From: Prochlorococcus marinus str. SB
Lineage (GTDB): Bacteria; Cyanobacteriota; Cyanobacteriia; PCC-6307; Cyanobiaceae
DNA length: 64,000 bases
Direction: 5' to 3'
Assembly (NCBI RefSeq): GCF_000760115.1
Contig: NZ_JNAS01000001.1
Span: forward strand, 124,001 to 188,000
In this document: positions 6,691 through 15,508 of the stretch, piece after piece
How positions within the stretch are numbered: position 1 is the first letter of the stretch
How the letters are laid out: each line of letters begins with the position of its first letter
The notes under the pieces: model-generated
Told to the model about the DNA's origin: nothing
Databases searched by the model: none
The model's input: only the letters and a program-made list of their open reading frames with translations
Made by a program: the position numbers and the translations under genes

Positions 6691-6870
6691 ATGAACAAAA
6701 ATAATATGTTGAAGCCATATACAGTGCATTACCGTGATTTTCAAAATATAAGATTAGAAAATTGTTTTTATGCTTTTGACGCTTACGAGGCTAGAACACT
6801 AGCAATGGAATTTAATAAGTATATTAATGAGCATCCAAACAGTATAGACCTCATAAGATGCGAAAAATGA
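6691..6870 (+). CDS. 59-residue conserved-looking hypothetical protein
   Basis: ATG 6691 opens 59 codons. The protein reads MNKNNMLKPYTVHYRDFQN, then CFYAFDAYEARTLAMEFNKYI and a C-terminal CEK. The 'A.DAYEAR.LAMEFN' core resembles the short 'input, then helix' proteins common in marine picocyanobacteria, in which a beta strand (YTVHYR) precedes a helix with the pattern A..AR..A.E. It is convergent with urtE, ending 34 bases from urtE's stop. Probably a real soluble protein of unknown function. Confidence 0.68.
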   Translation: MNKNNMLKPYTVHYRDFQNIRLENCFYAFDAYEARTLAMEFNKYINEHPNSIDLIRCEK

Positions 6871-6904
6871 TTAAAGATTTTTATTAATTTAAAATAATAA
6901 TCTA

Positions 6905-7615
6905 TTAAACACTCAAGAATTTATCAATAACCGCTTGACTCAACTCACTAGTATTTCCGCTTGCAACAATACCTCCGCGTTGCATCGCATAATATCTATT
7001 GGCTTGTCTTACAAAATGCAAATGTTGTTCAACTAATAAAACACCAATTCCTGTATCTCTAATTATCTGGTTAATTGCATTTTCAATGTCTAAAACTATA
7101 TTCGGCTGAATGCCTTCCGTTGGTTCATCAAGTAATAGAAGTTGAGGTTTGCCTAGCAATGCTCTTGCTATGGCTAATTGCTGTTGTTGTCCTCCACTAA
7201 GATCTCCTCCTTTCCTTTGAAGAAAATCTTTTAGGATTGGGAAGAGATCATAGATAAATGGATCTATTTTCTTGTTCTTAGATAATCCACCTGGTAGAGA
7301 CTCCATTCCTAACATAAGATTCTCTTCAACTGATAGGTATGGAATAATTTCTCTCCCTTGAGGAACGTAAGCCATTCCTTTTCTAGCCCTCTGATGAGGC
7401 GCTTTTCTGTTGATATTTTCACCAATCAAATAGATATCGCCTTTTTTTTGCTTTAACAAACCAATTAGTGATTTCAATAAAGTTGTTTTGCCAACTCCAT
7501 TTCTTCCAATCAAACAAACCATTTCTCCTGATTTAACATTTAAATCTACATCTCTAAGAATATGACTCTCGCCATAATAAGTATTTAAGGATTTTATTTC
7601 GAGTAAATTTTCCAT
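6905..7615 (-). CDS. urtE: Urea ABC transporter ATP-binding protein UrtE
   Basis: One of two ATPases of the UrtABCDE high-affinity urea importer, related to LivF. Residues 37-44 are Walker A (GRNGVGKT), the signature LSGGQQQQ lies near 140, Walker B (LLLLDEPTEG) near 158 and the switch histidine in VEQH near 196. At 236 residues it has the usual length. It is last in the operon: UrtD ends 2 bases upstream of its start. It acts on the cytoplasmic face, powering UrtBC. NtcA control is inferred from the promoter in front of urtA. Confidence 0.95.
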   Translation of the reverse strand: MENLLEIKSLNTYYGESHILRDVDLNVKSGEMVCLIGRNGVGKTTLLKSLIGLLKQKKGDIYLIGENINRKAPHQRARKGMAYVPQGREIIPYLSVEENLMLGMESLPGGLSKNKKIDPFIYDLFPILKDFLQRKGGDLSGGQQQQLAIARALLGKPQLLLLDEPTEGIQPNIVLDIENAINQIIRDTGIGVLLVEQHLHFVRQANRYYAMQRGGIVASGNTSELSQAVIDKFLSV

Positions 7616-7617
7616 AA

Positions 7618-8367
7618 CTAGTCCTCAGGTCTTCCTAAATAAACATCAATAACTTTTTTGTCTTTTTGTATTGTTTCCATCGTTCCCTCACATAATACTG
7701 TGCCCTGATTTAATACTGAAACATTGCTATCAAGTCTTCTTATAAATTCCATATCGTGATCAATTACCACTACTGTATTTTCTCCTGATAAAGATTTTAA
7801 TAAATCAGCTGTAAGATCTGTTTCTTCATCAGTCAAACCGGCAACAGGTTCATCTACTAACATTAAATCTGGCTTTTGACCTACTAACATGGCTATCTCG
7901 AGCCATTGTTTTTGACCATGTGATAAAGATCCAGCTTTAGAATCAACTTTTTGAGCTAAATTAACAATCTTCATAAGACGATCAATCTCATTAAGTTGCT
8001 CATCCTTAATACTTTTATTTATAAGGTTTAAGGGACTTTTAGGAGTTGTCACCGATATTTCAAGATTTTCTTTAACTGTTAGATTTTCAAAGATTCTTGG
8101 ACTTTGGAACTTTCTACCAACTCCAAGTCTTGCTATTTTGTGCTCCTTTCTACCTACTAATGATTTCCCTTTAAAAATTACTTCTCCGTTTGTTGGCTTA
8201 ACCTTTCCAGTTATTACATCAAGAAATGTTGTTTTGCCTGCGCCATTGGGTCCAATTACAGCTCTTAATTCACCTTTCTTCAAATTTAAATTAAGTTTGT
8301 TAAGAGCTAAAAAACCCTCGAAACTAACAGTAATATCTATTAAATTTAGAAGATCTTTATTATTCAT
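7618..8367 (-). CDS. urtD: Urea ABC transporter ATP-binding protein UrtD
   Basis: The second ATPase of the urea importer, LivG-like, 249 residues. Walker A (GPNGAGKT) is at 39-46, the signature reads LSHGQKQ near 147 (the LSHGQ form typical of UrtD), and Walker B is LMLVDEP near 167. The start at ATG 8367 lies inside the end of urtC (8-base overlap), indicating translational coupling. The plus-strand ORF across 8138-8395 is a shadow. It pairs with UrtE to energise UrtB and UrtC. Confidence 0.95.
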   Translation of the reverse strand: MNNKDLLNLIDITVSFEGFLALNKLNLNLKKGELRAVIGPNGAGKTTFLDVITGKVKPTNGEVIFKGKSLVGRKEHKIARLGVGRKFQSPRIFENLTVKENLEISVTTPKSPLNLINKSIKDEQLNEIDRLMKIVNLAQKVDSKAGSLSHGQKQWLEIAMLVGQKPDLMLVDEPVAGLTDEETDLTADLLKSLSGENTVVVIDHDMEFIRRLDSNVSVLNQGTVLCEGTMETIQKDKKVIDVYLGRPED

Positions 8368-9490
8368 TATTCCCCTCCTTATTGTTAACTTCTAAGCTTG
8401 GATAGGTTTCAATTTTTCTTTTCAAACCAAATCTTTGAAGAAGATTCCTAGGACCATCTCCTTGAATCCATCCTAAAACTCCTTCTGGCAGAGCTGTTAC
8501 AACTAAGATAAATAACCCGCCTTGAATAAACATCCAGCTAGCAGGTAAAGCTTCACTTACTAGACTTTTTGCATAGTTGATGAAAACTGCTCCTAGTATC
8601 GCTCCCAACAAAGTTCCTCTTCCTCCAACAGCAACCCATATAACCATTTCTATAGAAAAGGGAACCGTCATAAATTGAGGGGATACTATTCCAGACTGAA
8701 CGGTATATAAAGCTCCAGAAATTCCTGCGAGACCTCCAGCAATAGAAAATATTATCGTCTTGAATATAACTGGGTTGTATCCTGTAAACCTAACTCTTGG
8801 TTCATCATCTCGTATTCCTATAAGGATATTTCCAAATCTTCCTTTAACGACCCACTTTGCAAAAAACCATGCTGCTATTACTAGTATGGCTGTTATCCAA
8901 AAGAATACTCTTTGCATGGACTCAGAACCTACCATCTGACCAAATAGTTGTGTTACATCTGTTTTTAATCCGTTTGTTCCATTTATAAGTTTTTGTTGTC
9001 CATTAAAGAAGTTAAAGAATACAAGAAGAGAAGCTTGAGTAAGTATAGAAAAATAAACCCCTTTGATTCTATTCCTGAAAACAAGAAAACCAATTAATCC
9101 TGCAACCAATGCTGGAATTATCCAGATAGCAAAGAAGGTAAAAAAAGGAGATCTAAACGGTTCCCAGAAAAAAGGTAATTTTTCAACACCATATAAAGCA
9201 AAAAATTCAGGAATATTATTTGGAAATTCCGAGGAGCTGGTTATTTGCAAATACATTGCTGCACAATATCCACCTAGCGCAAAAAATATACCTTGTCCAA
9301 GACTTAGTAAACCTGTATATCCCCAGATAAGATCAACACCAAGTGCAACTATGGATAAGGATAAGTATCTACCGAGAAGGTTTAATCTAAATACAGGGAG
9401 TAAAGTTGGTGCTGCAATAATTAAGGCTATTAATATTACCCAAAATGATAATACAATTTTTTTATCAAATTTAATTTTACTTAAGGACAT
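8360..9490 (-). CDS. urtC: Urea ABC transporter permease UrtC
   Basis: A 376-residue LivM-type permease with about ten hydrophobic segments. The diagnostic branched-chain-permease motif GALYTVQSGIVSPQF is near residue 260 and VAVGGRGTLLGAILGA follows, matching the 'GG.G...G...GA' element of this family. A charged tail (LKRKIETYPSLEVNNKEG) ends the protein. Its ATG shares one base with the stop of urtB, and it overlaps urtD by 8 bases, so the three are tightly coupled. It forms the membrane channel for urea with UrtB. Confidence 0.94.
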   Translation of the reverse strand: MSLSKIKFDKKIVLSFWVILIALIIAAPTLLPVFRLNLLGRYLSLSIVALGVDLIWGYTGLLSLGQGIFFALGGYCAAMYLQITSSSEFPNNIPEFFALYGVEKLPFFWEPFRSPFFTFFAIWIIPALVAGLIGFLVFRNRIKGVYFSILTQASLLVFFNFFNGQQKLINGTNGLKTDVTQLFGQMVGSESMQRVFFWITAILVIAAWFFAKWVVKGRFGNILIGIRDDEPRVRFTGYNPVIFKTIIFSIAGGLAGISGALYTVQSGIVSPQFMTVPFSIEMVIWVAVGGRGTLLGAILGAVFINYAKSLVSEALPASWMFIQGGLFILVVTALPEGVLGWIQGDGPRNLLQRFGLKRKIETYPSLEVNNKEGNNE

Positions 9491-10644
9491 TAGTTTTCAA
9501 CCATCCTTCCTTTTTGAGGAAATAAACCTGTAGGTTTAAATTGTAAGAATATAACAATTAGCGCAAATATCATTACTCTTGCCATACTTGTGGTCGCAAA
9601 AAAGTTAATTGTGTTTGATAAAGGTAAAGGCATATCTGGCCATATTGATAAAAGCCTTCCAGCTCCAATTAAATCAGTCATTATTCCTATCCCAAATGAA
9701 GCAAGTACTGTTCCTAATAAATTGCCTACTCCTCCCAGCACTACAACCATAAAACAACCAACTATATAGTTTCCTCCAACATTTGGACCTACAGAACCTA
9801 AAAGAGATACTGCTACCCCTGCAACTCCTGCTAAGCCAGATCCAATGCCAAAAGTAATTATATCCACTTTTTCGGTAGATATACCAAGGCAATCACTCAT
9901 TTGTCGGTTCTGAGTAACTGCTCTTATACGCATCCCCCAAGCACTTTGATTAAGAAATAAAGTTATTGCTATTACTGATATTAGAGTAATGACAATTATC
10001 ATTAATCTTGTTTTAGGAAATGCAGTGCCAATAATTTCTACTTGACCTCTCATCCATGAGGGTGCTGTTACATCAACATTTCGAGCGCTTGCTCTACTAA
10101 GTTTGCTGACAGAGGATGAGATTACGCTACCTGTCAGAACCCCAGTTAAGGCAGCAAATATCCAAGAACTAAATTTAAAATATTTGAAATTTATTGATTC
10201 TTTTATTTTTGAAGGGAATGTTGTTGGTAAGAATAAACCAATTAACAGACTTATAACCAGACCGGTCCCATAAGCTAAAGGTACACTTCTGACAAATTGT
10301 TGTAGAATTAAGCTTACGCCCCAAGTTGCGAGTAGTGTTTCTAGTGGACTTCCATAAAGCTTTCTTATTATAGTTTTTTCTAGGAGAATGCCTACTACTC
10401 CACTAACAATAAAAGCAAGAAAGATAGAGACTATTATGTACGAATTGTAGAAAGGTTTTAATATAGGTAATTTGAAAATTAGTTGTGTTACATATGTTGT
10501 GTAAGCCCCAAGCATCATAAGTTCTCCATGGGCAAGATTTATTACACCCATAAGACCAAAAACAATTGCTAGACCTAATGCAGCAACAAGTAGTACAGAT
10601 CCGATTGCAACACCATTAAAAAGACTATCGAGAAGTAACTCCAA
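9490..10644 (-). CDS. urtB: Urea ABC transporter permease UrtB
   Basis: A 384-residue LivH-type permease. It begins MELLLDSLFNGVAIGSVLLV and has the family element GVINLAHGELMMLGAY near residue 33 and VLGGVGNLLGTVLAS near 300. Compared with LivH it carries an extra segment of about 80 residues in the middle (around residues 125-205), as other UrtB proteins do. It is separated from urtA by 83 bases containing a strong hairpin, and is one base into urtC. It partners UrtC in the inner membrane. Confidence 0.94.
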   Translation of the reverse strand: MELLLDSLFNGVAIGSVLLVAALGLAIVFGLMGVINLAHGELMMLGAYTTYVTQLIFKLPILKPFYNSYIIVSIFLAFIVSGVVGILLEKTIIRKLYGSPLETLLATWGVSLILQQFVRSVPLAYGTGLVISLLIGLFLPTTFPSKIKESINFKYFKFSSWIFAALTGVLTGSVISSSVSKLSRASARNVDVTAPSWMRGQVEIIGTAFPKTRLMIIVITLISVIAITLFLNQSAWGMRIRAVTQNRQMSDCLGISTEKVDIITFGIGSGLAGVAGVAVSLLGSVGPNVGGNYIVGCFMVVVLGGVGNLLGTVLASFGIGIMTDLIGAGRLLSIWPDMPLPLSNTINFFATTSMARVMIFALIVIFLQFKPTGLFPQKGRMVEN

Positions 10645-10672
10645 TTTAGAAAAATAAAATATTTGATTATAT

Positions 10673-10706
10673 AAAATAAAAGGAGGTGTTAACCTCCTTT
10701 TATTTT
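10673..10706 (-). terminator. Strong hairpin between urtA and urtB (attenuator or stabiliser)
   Basis: A 15-bp perfect stem (10673-10687 with 10692-10706) and a 4-base loop, with AGGAGGT/ACCTCCT at the top and an AAAATAAA/TTTATTTT base that doubles as a U-tract. It sits 22 bases after the urtA stop. Placed inside the operon, it probably lets only part of transcription pass to urtBCDE or protects the urtA mRNA end. The stem is seen; the effect is inferred. Confidence 0.85.
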
Positions 10707-10727
10707 GAAGTATAGGTTTTAATTATA

Positions 10728-12005
10728 TTAAAGCTTATACTTTTCTCCTTTTGAAGGATCTGTCCAATCGCATGCAAATCCTTTAGAACTTGGATGCTTT
10801 TGGTTCCATGCTTGAGGAAGAACAACTCCTGTCTCTTCAAGGATTGTAAATCCACCCTCTGCATTAATCTCTCCAATTCTTACTGTTTGAGATAAGTGGT
10901 GATTAGGCATGACTTCAACAGGACCTTGTGGGGCATCAAACTTTTGTCCAACTAGAGCTTCCCTTACTGCGTTGTCGTCGAATGTTCCAGCATCTTCAAC
11001 TGCTTGTTTCCACAAGTAGACCATATTATAGGCAGATTCTTGAGGATCAGCTACAACACGATCAGCTCCCCATCTTTTCTTGAAACTTTCAGCAAATTTC
11101 TTAGATGCGGGAGTATCAATTGACATCATGTAGTTCCAAGCGCCGTAGTGACCTTCAAGGAACTCTGGACCAATTGTACTAATCTCTTCTTCAGCAATTG
11201 AATAGTTCATTACGTAGTAGCCACTTGAAGGTGTGATACCTGCGTCTTGAATCTGTTTGAAGAATGCAACGTTTTGGTCACCATTAAGTGTGTTAATGAT
11301 TATTCCACCTTTAGGAAGCGCCTTTTTGATTTTTGAGATAATTGGAGCAACTTCCGTATTTCCTAATGGAAGGTAATCTTCTCCAACAACTTTACCCCCC
11401 AACTGAGCTACTTGAGCTTTTGTAATTGTGTTTGAAGTTCTTGGGAAAACATAATCAGAACCTACAAGGAAGAAATCTCCACCAGCTGCGGGAGAACGCT
11501 TATACATGAAATCTGTAGCTGGTTCTGACTGTTGGTTTGGAGTGGCCCCTGTATAGAAAATGTTGTTAGAACATTCTTGAGCTTCATATTGAATTGGGTA
11601 GTAAAGGAAGGCATCCTTTGATTCGTAGACTGGTAACATTGCTTTTCTACTCGCAGAAGTCCAACCACCAAATACGACAGGTACTCCGTCTTGGTCAATA
11701 AGTTTCTTAGATTTTTCAGCAAAAGTAGGCCAGTCAGATGCACCATCTTCAACTATGTATTCTATTTTGTAGCTTTTACCGCCAACTTTTACACCACCAG
11801 CAGCATTTATCTCTTCAATAGCCATTTTTTCAGTATCAACGAGTGTTGATTCAGAAATTGCCATTGTTCCAGATAACGAATGCAAAATACCAACGGTTAC
11901 TGTGTCATCGAAACTTCCGGAGGTTCCGCCTCCACCGCATGAAGTTGCAGTAACAGCAAGTGAGGCAGTAGCTAATCCTGCCAAAATACGCCTTGAAATT
12001 CTCAT
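10728..12005 (-). CDS. urtA: Urea ABC transporter substrate-binding lipoprotein UrtA
   Basis: The 425-residue periplasmic binding protein of the urea importer. The N-terminus (MRISRRILAGLATASLAVTATSCGGG) has an arginine-rich start, a hydrophobic core and a likely lipidated cysteine at 23 followed by glycines. The mature part begins TVTVGILHSLSGTMAISE, the typical Leu/Ile/Val/urea-binding fold opening, and DGASDWPTFAEK and PQESAYNMVYLWKQA are typical of UrtA. It leads the operon and is followed by a hairpin, which would favour more binding protein than permease. A near-canonical NtcA-type promoter lies upstream. The GGGG/SGS stretch after the cysteine is a flexible tether. Confidence 0.95.
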   Translation of the reverse strand: MRISRRILAGLATASLAVTATSCGGGGTSGSFDDTVTVGILHSLSGTMAISESTLVDTEKMAIEEINAAGGVKVGGKSYKIEYIVEDGASDWPTFAEKSKKLIDQDGVPVVFGGWTSASRKAMLPVYESKDAFLYYPIQYEAQECSNNIFYTGATPNQQSEPATDFMYKRSPAAGGDFFLVGSDYVFPRTSNTITKAQVAQLGGKVVGEDYLPLGNTEVAPIISKIKKALPKGGIIINTLNGDQNVAFFKQIQDAGITPSSGYYVMNYSIAEEEISTIGPEFLEGHYGAWNYMMSIDTPASKKFAESFKKRWGADRVVADPQESAYNMVYLWKQAVEDAGTFDDNAVREALVGQKFDAPQGPVEVMPNHHLSQTVRIGEINAEGGFTILEETGVVLPQAWNQKHPSSKGFACDWTDPSKGEKYKL

Positions 12006-12053
12006 GAATTAGGATAAATTAAGTAATTGACCCTCTTTAGGGGGATAAAATAA

Positions 12054-12095
12054 AAGTTATTAATGAGTGAGGATTCGTTTTGTATCGTACGTAAC
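12054..12095 (-). promoter_or_regulatory. NtcA-type promoter of urtA
   Basis: Reading the minus strand, GTT-N8-TAC (12095 to 12082) is followed by exactly 22 bases and then TAACTT (12059-12054), a TAN3T -10 element. This is the class II NtcA architecture GTA-N8-TAC-N22-TAN3T with one half-site base changed (GTT). It puts transcription start about 40 bases before the urtA ATG. No strong Shine-Dalgarno sequence is seen. Confidence 0.8.
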
Positions 12096-12115
12096 TTTTT
12101 GTTGAATCCAATATA

Positions 12116-12745
12116 TTAGTAATGGACATTTTTCTCGATTCGATTGTTTGGTATATGTGATTCTAAAAAATGAGTTATTTCTTCAACTCCTTTGCCGCTA
12201 CTAAGGTTGGTAAAAAACCAAGGTTTCCCTTTTCTCATGAATTCCGTATCACTTTTCATAATATTTAAATCTGCACCCACCATATCTGCTAAGTCAATTT
12301 TGTTTATTAATAGCAAATCTGATCTTGTTATCCCTGGCCCCCCTTTTCTAGGGATTTTGTCTCCGGCAGATACATCGATTACATATATTGATAGATCTAC
12401 AAGTTCTGGACTAAAACTAGATGCTAAATTATCACCTCCACTTTCTACAAAAACAAAATCTAATGGATTATATTTATTTTCTAAATCTAAAACTGCATTT
12501 TTATTTAAGGAACAATCCTCTCTTATCGCTGTATGAGGACAACCTCCTGTTTCTACACCAATAATCCTTCCTTCCTCTAAAACTTTTTTATTTATTAGAA
12601 AATTAGCATCTTCTTTAGTGTAAATATCATTGGTAACAACTGCTATCTCATAATTTTTTTTCAGGTTTAAGCATAGAGTTTCTACTAATGCAGTTTTTCC
12701 TGAACCAACAGGTCCAGCAACTCCCACTCTCAATTTGCTGCTCAT
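12116..12745 (-). CDS. ureG: Urease accessory GTPase UreG
   Basis: A SIMIBI-class GTPase that hands nickel to urease. The N-terminus has Walker A (GPVGSGKT) near residue 11; [12 protein letters not shown] near 37, [18 protein letters not shown] near 64 (the conserved nickel-linked CPH) and INKIDLAD (G4) follow. At 209 residues it is the standard length without the histidine-rich N-terminal extension some UreGs have. It is preceded by ureF with a 3-base gap. Its stop is 19 bases beyond the urtA NtcA-type site, and the urt and ure genes run in the same direction, so transcription from ureEFG may run on into urtA. Confidence 0.96.
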   Translation of the reverse strand: MSSKLRVGVAGPVGSGKTALVETLCLNLKKNYEIAVVTNDIYTKEDANFLINKKVLEEGRIIGVETGGCPHTAIREDCSLNKNAVLDLENKYNPLDFVFVESGGDNLASSFSPELVDLSIYVIDVSAGDKIPRKGGPGITRSDLLLINKIDLADMVGADLNIMKSDTEFMRKGKPWFFTNLSSGKGVEEITHFLESHIPNNRIEKNVHY

Positions 12746-12748
12746 AAA

Positions 12749-13435
12749 TTAATTTCTAAAAAGTTTTGTATAAAGGTCATTATGATTTTGTTGTGCCATA
12801 GCTAAACCTACATTGCCAAAATAGATGTCACCAATTTCTTTGTCCATAATTTCTTTAGAAACTTTTGAAATTATTATTAATAAGTCCCTCTGAATTAATT
12901 GTGCTTTTGTTGATCCAATAGGAATAATTCTTAATGCTGCACTAAGTTGGTTTGCACTCCAAGCGTAGAAAAAATTCTCAACCATTTCTAATCGAGTAAT
13001 TTCAAAACAATAACAAGCCCAACTCCACGCTAATGACCAGGAGCTTTTTTTATTATTTTCATATAGATATTCAAATCCAAATTCTTTGGTTAAATCAAAG
13101 AGAGATTTTGACATTTGAATTTGTTGTTCTCTCATTTCGAGAGAGTCTTTTGATGAGAGGATCCATTTGTCCAAACTCAATAGCTTTTGTAAATTACTTT
13201 TTAAGTTTTTGCCGTCGTTTATCTCGTTGAAAATGTCAAAAAAAACTAATAAAAGTTTTGCATCTAGTCTGATCTGGCCAATTTTTATTTCATTTATTAT
13301 TAATTCTTTTACCGAATTTGAGTCCTTTAAATTTTTTTTATGAAGATAACTCTCCATTCCCTCTGAATAACAAAATCCTCCAACAGGTAAGTTAGGACTT
13401 ATTAATAAATATTTTAATAAGTGACTTTTACTCAT
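12749..13435 (-). CDS. ureF: Urease accessory protein UreF
   Basis: The all-helical chaperone that, with UreD and UreG, loads nickel into apo-urease. SPNLPVGGFCYSEGME near the start matches the UreF N-terminal motif (LP.GgfaYS.GlE), and the end GNVGLAMAQQNHNDLYTKLFRN matches the family C-terminus. I chose ATG 13435 (228 residues), which overlaps ureE by 8 bases; a GTG at 13447 would add four residues. Coupling with ureE and ureG makes a compact ureEFG operon. Confidence 0.94.
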   Translation of the reverse strand: MSKSHLLKYLLISPNLPVGGFCYSEGMESYLHKKNLKDSNSVKELIINEIKIGQIRLDAKLLLVFFDIFNEINDGKNLKSNLQKLLSLDKWILSSKDSLEMREQQIQMSKSLFDLTKEFGFEYLYENNKKSSWSLAWSWACYCFEITRLEMVENFFYAWSANQLSAALRIIPIGSTKAQLIQRDLLIIISKVSKEIMDKEIGDIYFGNVGLAMAQQNHNDLYTKLFRN

Positions 13436-13877
13436 GATAATGGGCACCTCTTTCAGGAAAAAACTTTTTCTTGGTATTTTTTACATCAACTTTAAAATTA
13501 AGAAGCATATTTTTAATAACAGAATCACTTTTTGTTAAAAGAATGCCTTCTTCGATTTCTAATTCCACGTGCCTATTTCCTAGATGATAAGCTGTTTTAA
13601 TAAGCTCAATTTTAGAATTTGAACTTATTTCAATTAAATCTTCTATTTTGGCAATTATCTCTACATAAAAATTGGACTTATTAGTTGAAAGAATATCTCC
13701 ATCATTTAATTTGCCCTTTCTAGGTAATTGTAAAATTATTTCTTGATCACAATCAGTTAATCTTTTACCTCGTAAGATTCCTCTTTCATCTGAACTTAAG
13801 GTAAGTTTCAAAAAAGAACCTAATGACGGTTTTCCCTCAATCCAATCAGTTACAACAATTTGTTTATTCATTCTCAT
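13428..13877 (-). CDS. ureE: Urease accessory nickel-binding protein UreE
   Basis: The metallochaperone that delivers nickel to UreG. RGKRLTDCDQEIILQLPRKGKLNDGD near residue 34 is the peptide-binding domain, and AYHLGNRHVELEIEEG near 100 is the metal-binding core (GNRH). The histidine-rich tail of enterobacterial UreE is absent; only AHYHE remains, so it probably cannot store nickel. I chose ATG 13877; TTG 13883 and ATG 13871 are alternatives. It is divergent from ureD with about 45 bases between starts. Confidence 0.92.
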   Translation of the reverse strand: MRMNKQIVVTDWIEGKPSLGSFLKLTLSSDERGILRGKRLTDCDQEIILQLPRKGKLNDGDILSTNKSNFYVEIIAKIEDLIEISSNSKIELIKTAYHLGNRHVELEIEEGILLTKSDSVIKNMLLNFKVDVKNTKKKFFPERGAHYHE

Positions 13878-13892
13878 AATCAAAATTTTTAG

Positions 13893-13909
13893 TTACTTTA
13901 ATTTAGTAA
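13893..13909. promoter_or_regulatory. Inverted repeat TTACT-N7-AGTAA between ureE and ureD
   Basis: A perfect 5-bp inverted repeat lies near the middle of the very short divergent intergenic region. Its position would allow one regulator to act on both ureEFG and ureDABC. It does not match GTA-N8-TAC, so no NtcA claim is made. Short repeats are common by chance in AT-rich DNA. Confidence 0.3.
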
Positions 13910-13925
13910 TTAAAGAAAACAATTT

Positions 13926-14828
13926 ATGATTAAAACTTCATGGGAAGGTAATTGTTTCTTAAATTTTTTCAATAATAAAGCAAGTTTAGGAAATGTTGAT
14001 AAAACAATCTTTAAATCTAAATCAACTTCTCCTTATAAGTTATTAAAGTCTACTCATGATCAAGAGGGCAGATGCATTTTGCCTGTTCTACATACTGCAG
14101 GTGGATTGGTAGGAGGTGATTTACTCGATTTTGAAGTAAACCTTGAAAAAAACTCTAAAGTTTTGTTGACTACTTCTTCAGCTCAGAAAGTATATGGATC
14201 AGTTGGAAGATCTAAAATAAATCCAAAAGGAAGTTTTTCAAAGCAAAAGAATCTCATAAACATTCTTGACAATTCTCATTTAGAGTATCTTCCCCAAGAA
14301 ACAATCATCTTTGCAAATGGTTTATATGAGCAAATTTTTAAAGTATCTATTTCAGAAACTTCAAGTTTTTTATTTACCGATTTAATAAGACTTGGAAGGT
14401 CTTCTTCCGGAGAATCTATTGAGAGTGGAGTTTTTAGGTCAAAATTAGAAATTGTGAGAAAAAATGATTTACTTGATGATTATGAATATGTTGATCAGAT
14501 TGAATTATCTAAGGCAAGTTTTGTGGCCAAGTCAGGTATGGATTACATGCCCGTTTTTGGATCCTTAATTTGGATTTGCGAAAAAGATTTTTCCAAGTCA
14601 AAAATAAATAATCTTGTGAGAAATATAAAAAAGATTTTCAATGAAACTAATAATAATTTATCTATTGGAATCCTTGAAAATGGCATCTCTGTACGATTCC
14701 TAGGAAGTTCTTCTCAAGATGCTAGAAAATGTTTTTTTTGTATTTGGAAACAAATTAGGTCTGTTTGTGGATTTTGTAAGCCAAAATATCAAGGTGTATG
14801 GCCTTTACAAGATTCTATGAATTATTAA
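13926..14828 (+). CDS. ureD: Urease accessory protein UreD
   Basis: The scaffold of the urease activation complex; it recruits UreF and UreG to apo-urease. The family core [25 protein letters not shown] appears here in pieces: [11 protein letters not shown] near residue 56, then [13 protein letters not shown] near 80, and the proposed nickel-route element [11 protein letters not shown] near 118. At 300 residues it is normal in size. It leads the ureDABC operon, 50 bases before ureA, and is divergent from ureEFG. Confidence 0.94.
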   Translation: MIKTSWEGNCFLNFFNNKASLGNVDKTIFKSKSTSPYKLLKSTHDQEGRCILPVLHTAGGLVGGDLLDFEVNLEKNSKVLLTTSSAQKVYGSVGRSKINPKGSFSKQKNLINILDNSHLEYLPQETIIFANGLYEQIFKVSISETSSFLFTDLIRLGRSSSGESIESGVFRSKLEIVRKNDLLDDYEYVDQIELSKASFVAKSGMDYMPVFGSLIWICEKDFSKSKINNLVRNIKKIFNETNNNLSIGILENGISVRFLGSSSQDARKCFFCIWKQIRSVCGFCKPKYQGVWPLQDSMNY

Positions 14829-14878
14829 TTATGTTCAGAAAGAACCTTTTTTAAGAATTTATAGATTAATTTTTTATT

Positions 14879-15181
14879 ATGCATCTTTCACCTCAAGAAA
14901 AAGATAAATTATTAATTTTTTCTGCTGCGCTCTTAGCTGAAAGAAGGCTTGGTCGAGGTCTTAAACTTAATTATCCTGAAACAATTGCTTTTTTGAGTTT
15001 TCAAGTTCTTGAAGGAGCTCGAGATGGGAAAAGTGTAAGTCAATTAATGTCAGAGGGAACTACCTGGCTTTCAAAATCACAAGTTATGGAGGGCATTCCT
15101 GAAATGGTTGATGAAGTTCAAATAGAAGCAGTTTTCCCTGATGGAACAAAGTTAGTTACTATTCACAATCCGATTAACTAA
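14879..15181 (+). CDS. ureA: Urease gamma subunit UreA
   Basis: The small structural subunit of urease, 100 residues, the usual size. It begins [14 protein letters not shown] and contains [13 protein letters not shown] and [14 protein letters not shown], both family signatures, and ends [17 protein letters not shown]. It assembles with UreB and UreC into the (abc)3 urease. Only two bases separate it from ureB, so the subunits are probably co-translated in similar amounts. Confidence 0.97.
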   Translation: MHLSPQEKDKLLIFSAALLAERRLGRGLKLNYPETIAFLSFQVLEGARDGKSVSQLMSEGTTWLSKSQVMEGIPEMVDEVQIEAVFPDGTKLVTIHNPIN

Positions 15182-15183
15182 TT

Positions 15184-15504
15184 ATGAGCAATTTAATTCC
15201 TGGAGAAATAATTTCTGAACAAGGTGAAATCGAATTAAATCTTGGTAAGGAGGTTAAAACAGTAAAAGTTTCTAATTCTGGAGATAGACCTGTACAAATT
15301 GGATCTCATTATCATTTTTTTGAAGCTAATAAGGCTTTAATTTTTGATCGAGAGATAACACTTGGTTTTCGTCTTGACATTCCTGCAGGAACAGCAATTA
15401 GATTTGAACCTGGAGATACTACTGATGTCAAATTAGTTCCATATTCAGGTTTAAGAATTGCAAATGGTTTTAATTCATTGGTTAACGGTTCTTTAGATAC
15501 TTAA
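15184..15504 (+). CDS. ureB: Urease beta subunit UreB
   Basis: The second structural subunit, 106 residues. It begins [19 protein letters not shown], and [21 protein letters not shown] near residue 30 is the UreB signature with the exposed histidines. The end has [17 protein letters not shown]. It binds UreC and caps the active site from the side. It is flanked by ureA (2 bases) and ureC (4 bases) in one operon. Confidence 0.97.
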   Translation: MSNLIPGEIISEQGEIELNLGKEVKTVKVSNSGDRPVQIGSHYHFFEANKALIFDREITLGFRLDIPAGTAIRFEPGDTTDVKLVPYSGLRIANGFNSLVNGSLDT

Positions 15505-15508
15505 AATT

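Noticed and set aside
9063..9533. Plus-strand 156-residue open frame inside urtC
   Set aside because: It lies in the antisense of a recognised permease and has no protein-like pattern.
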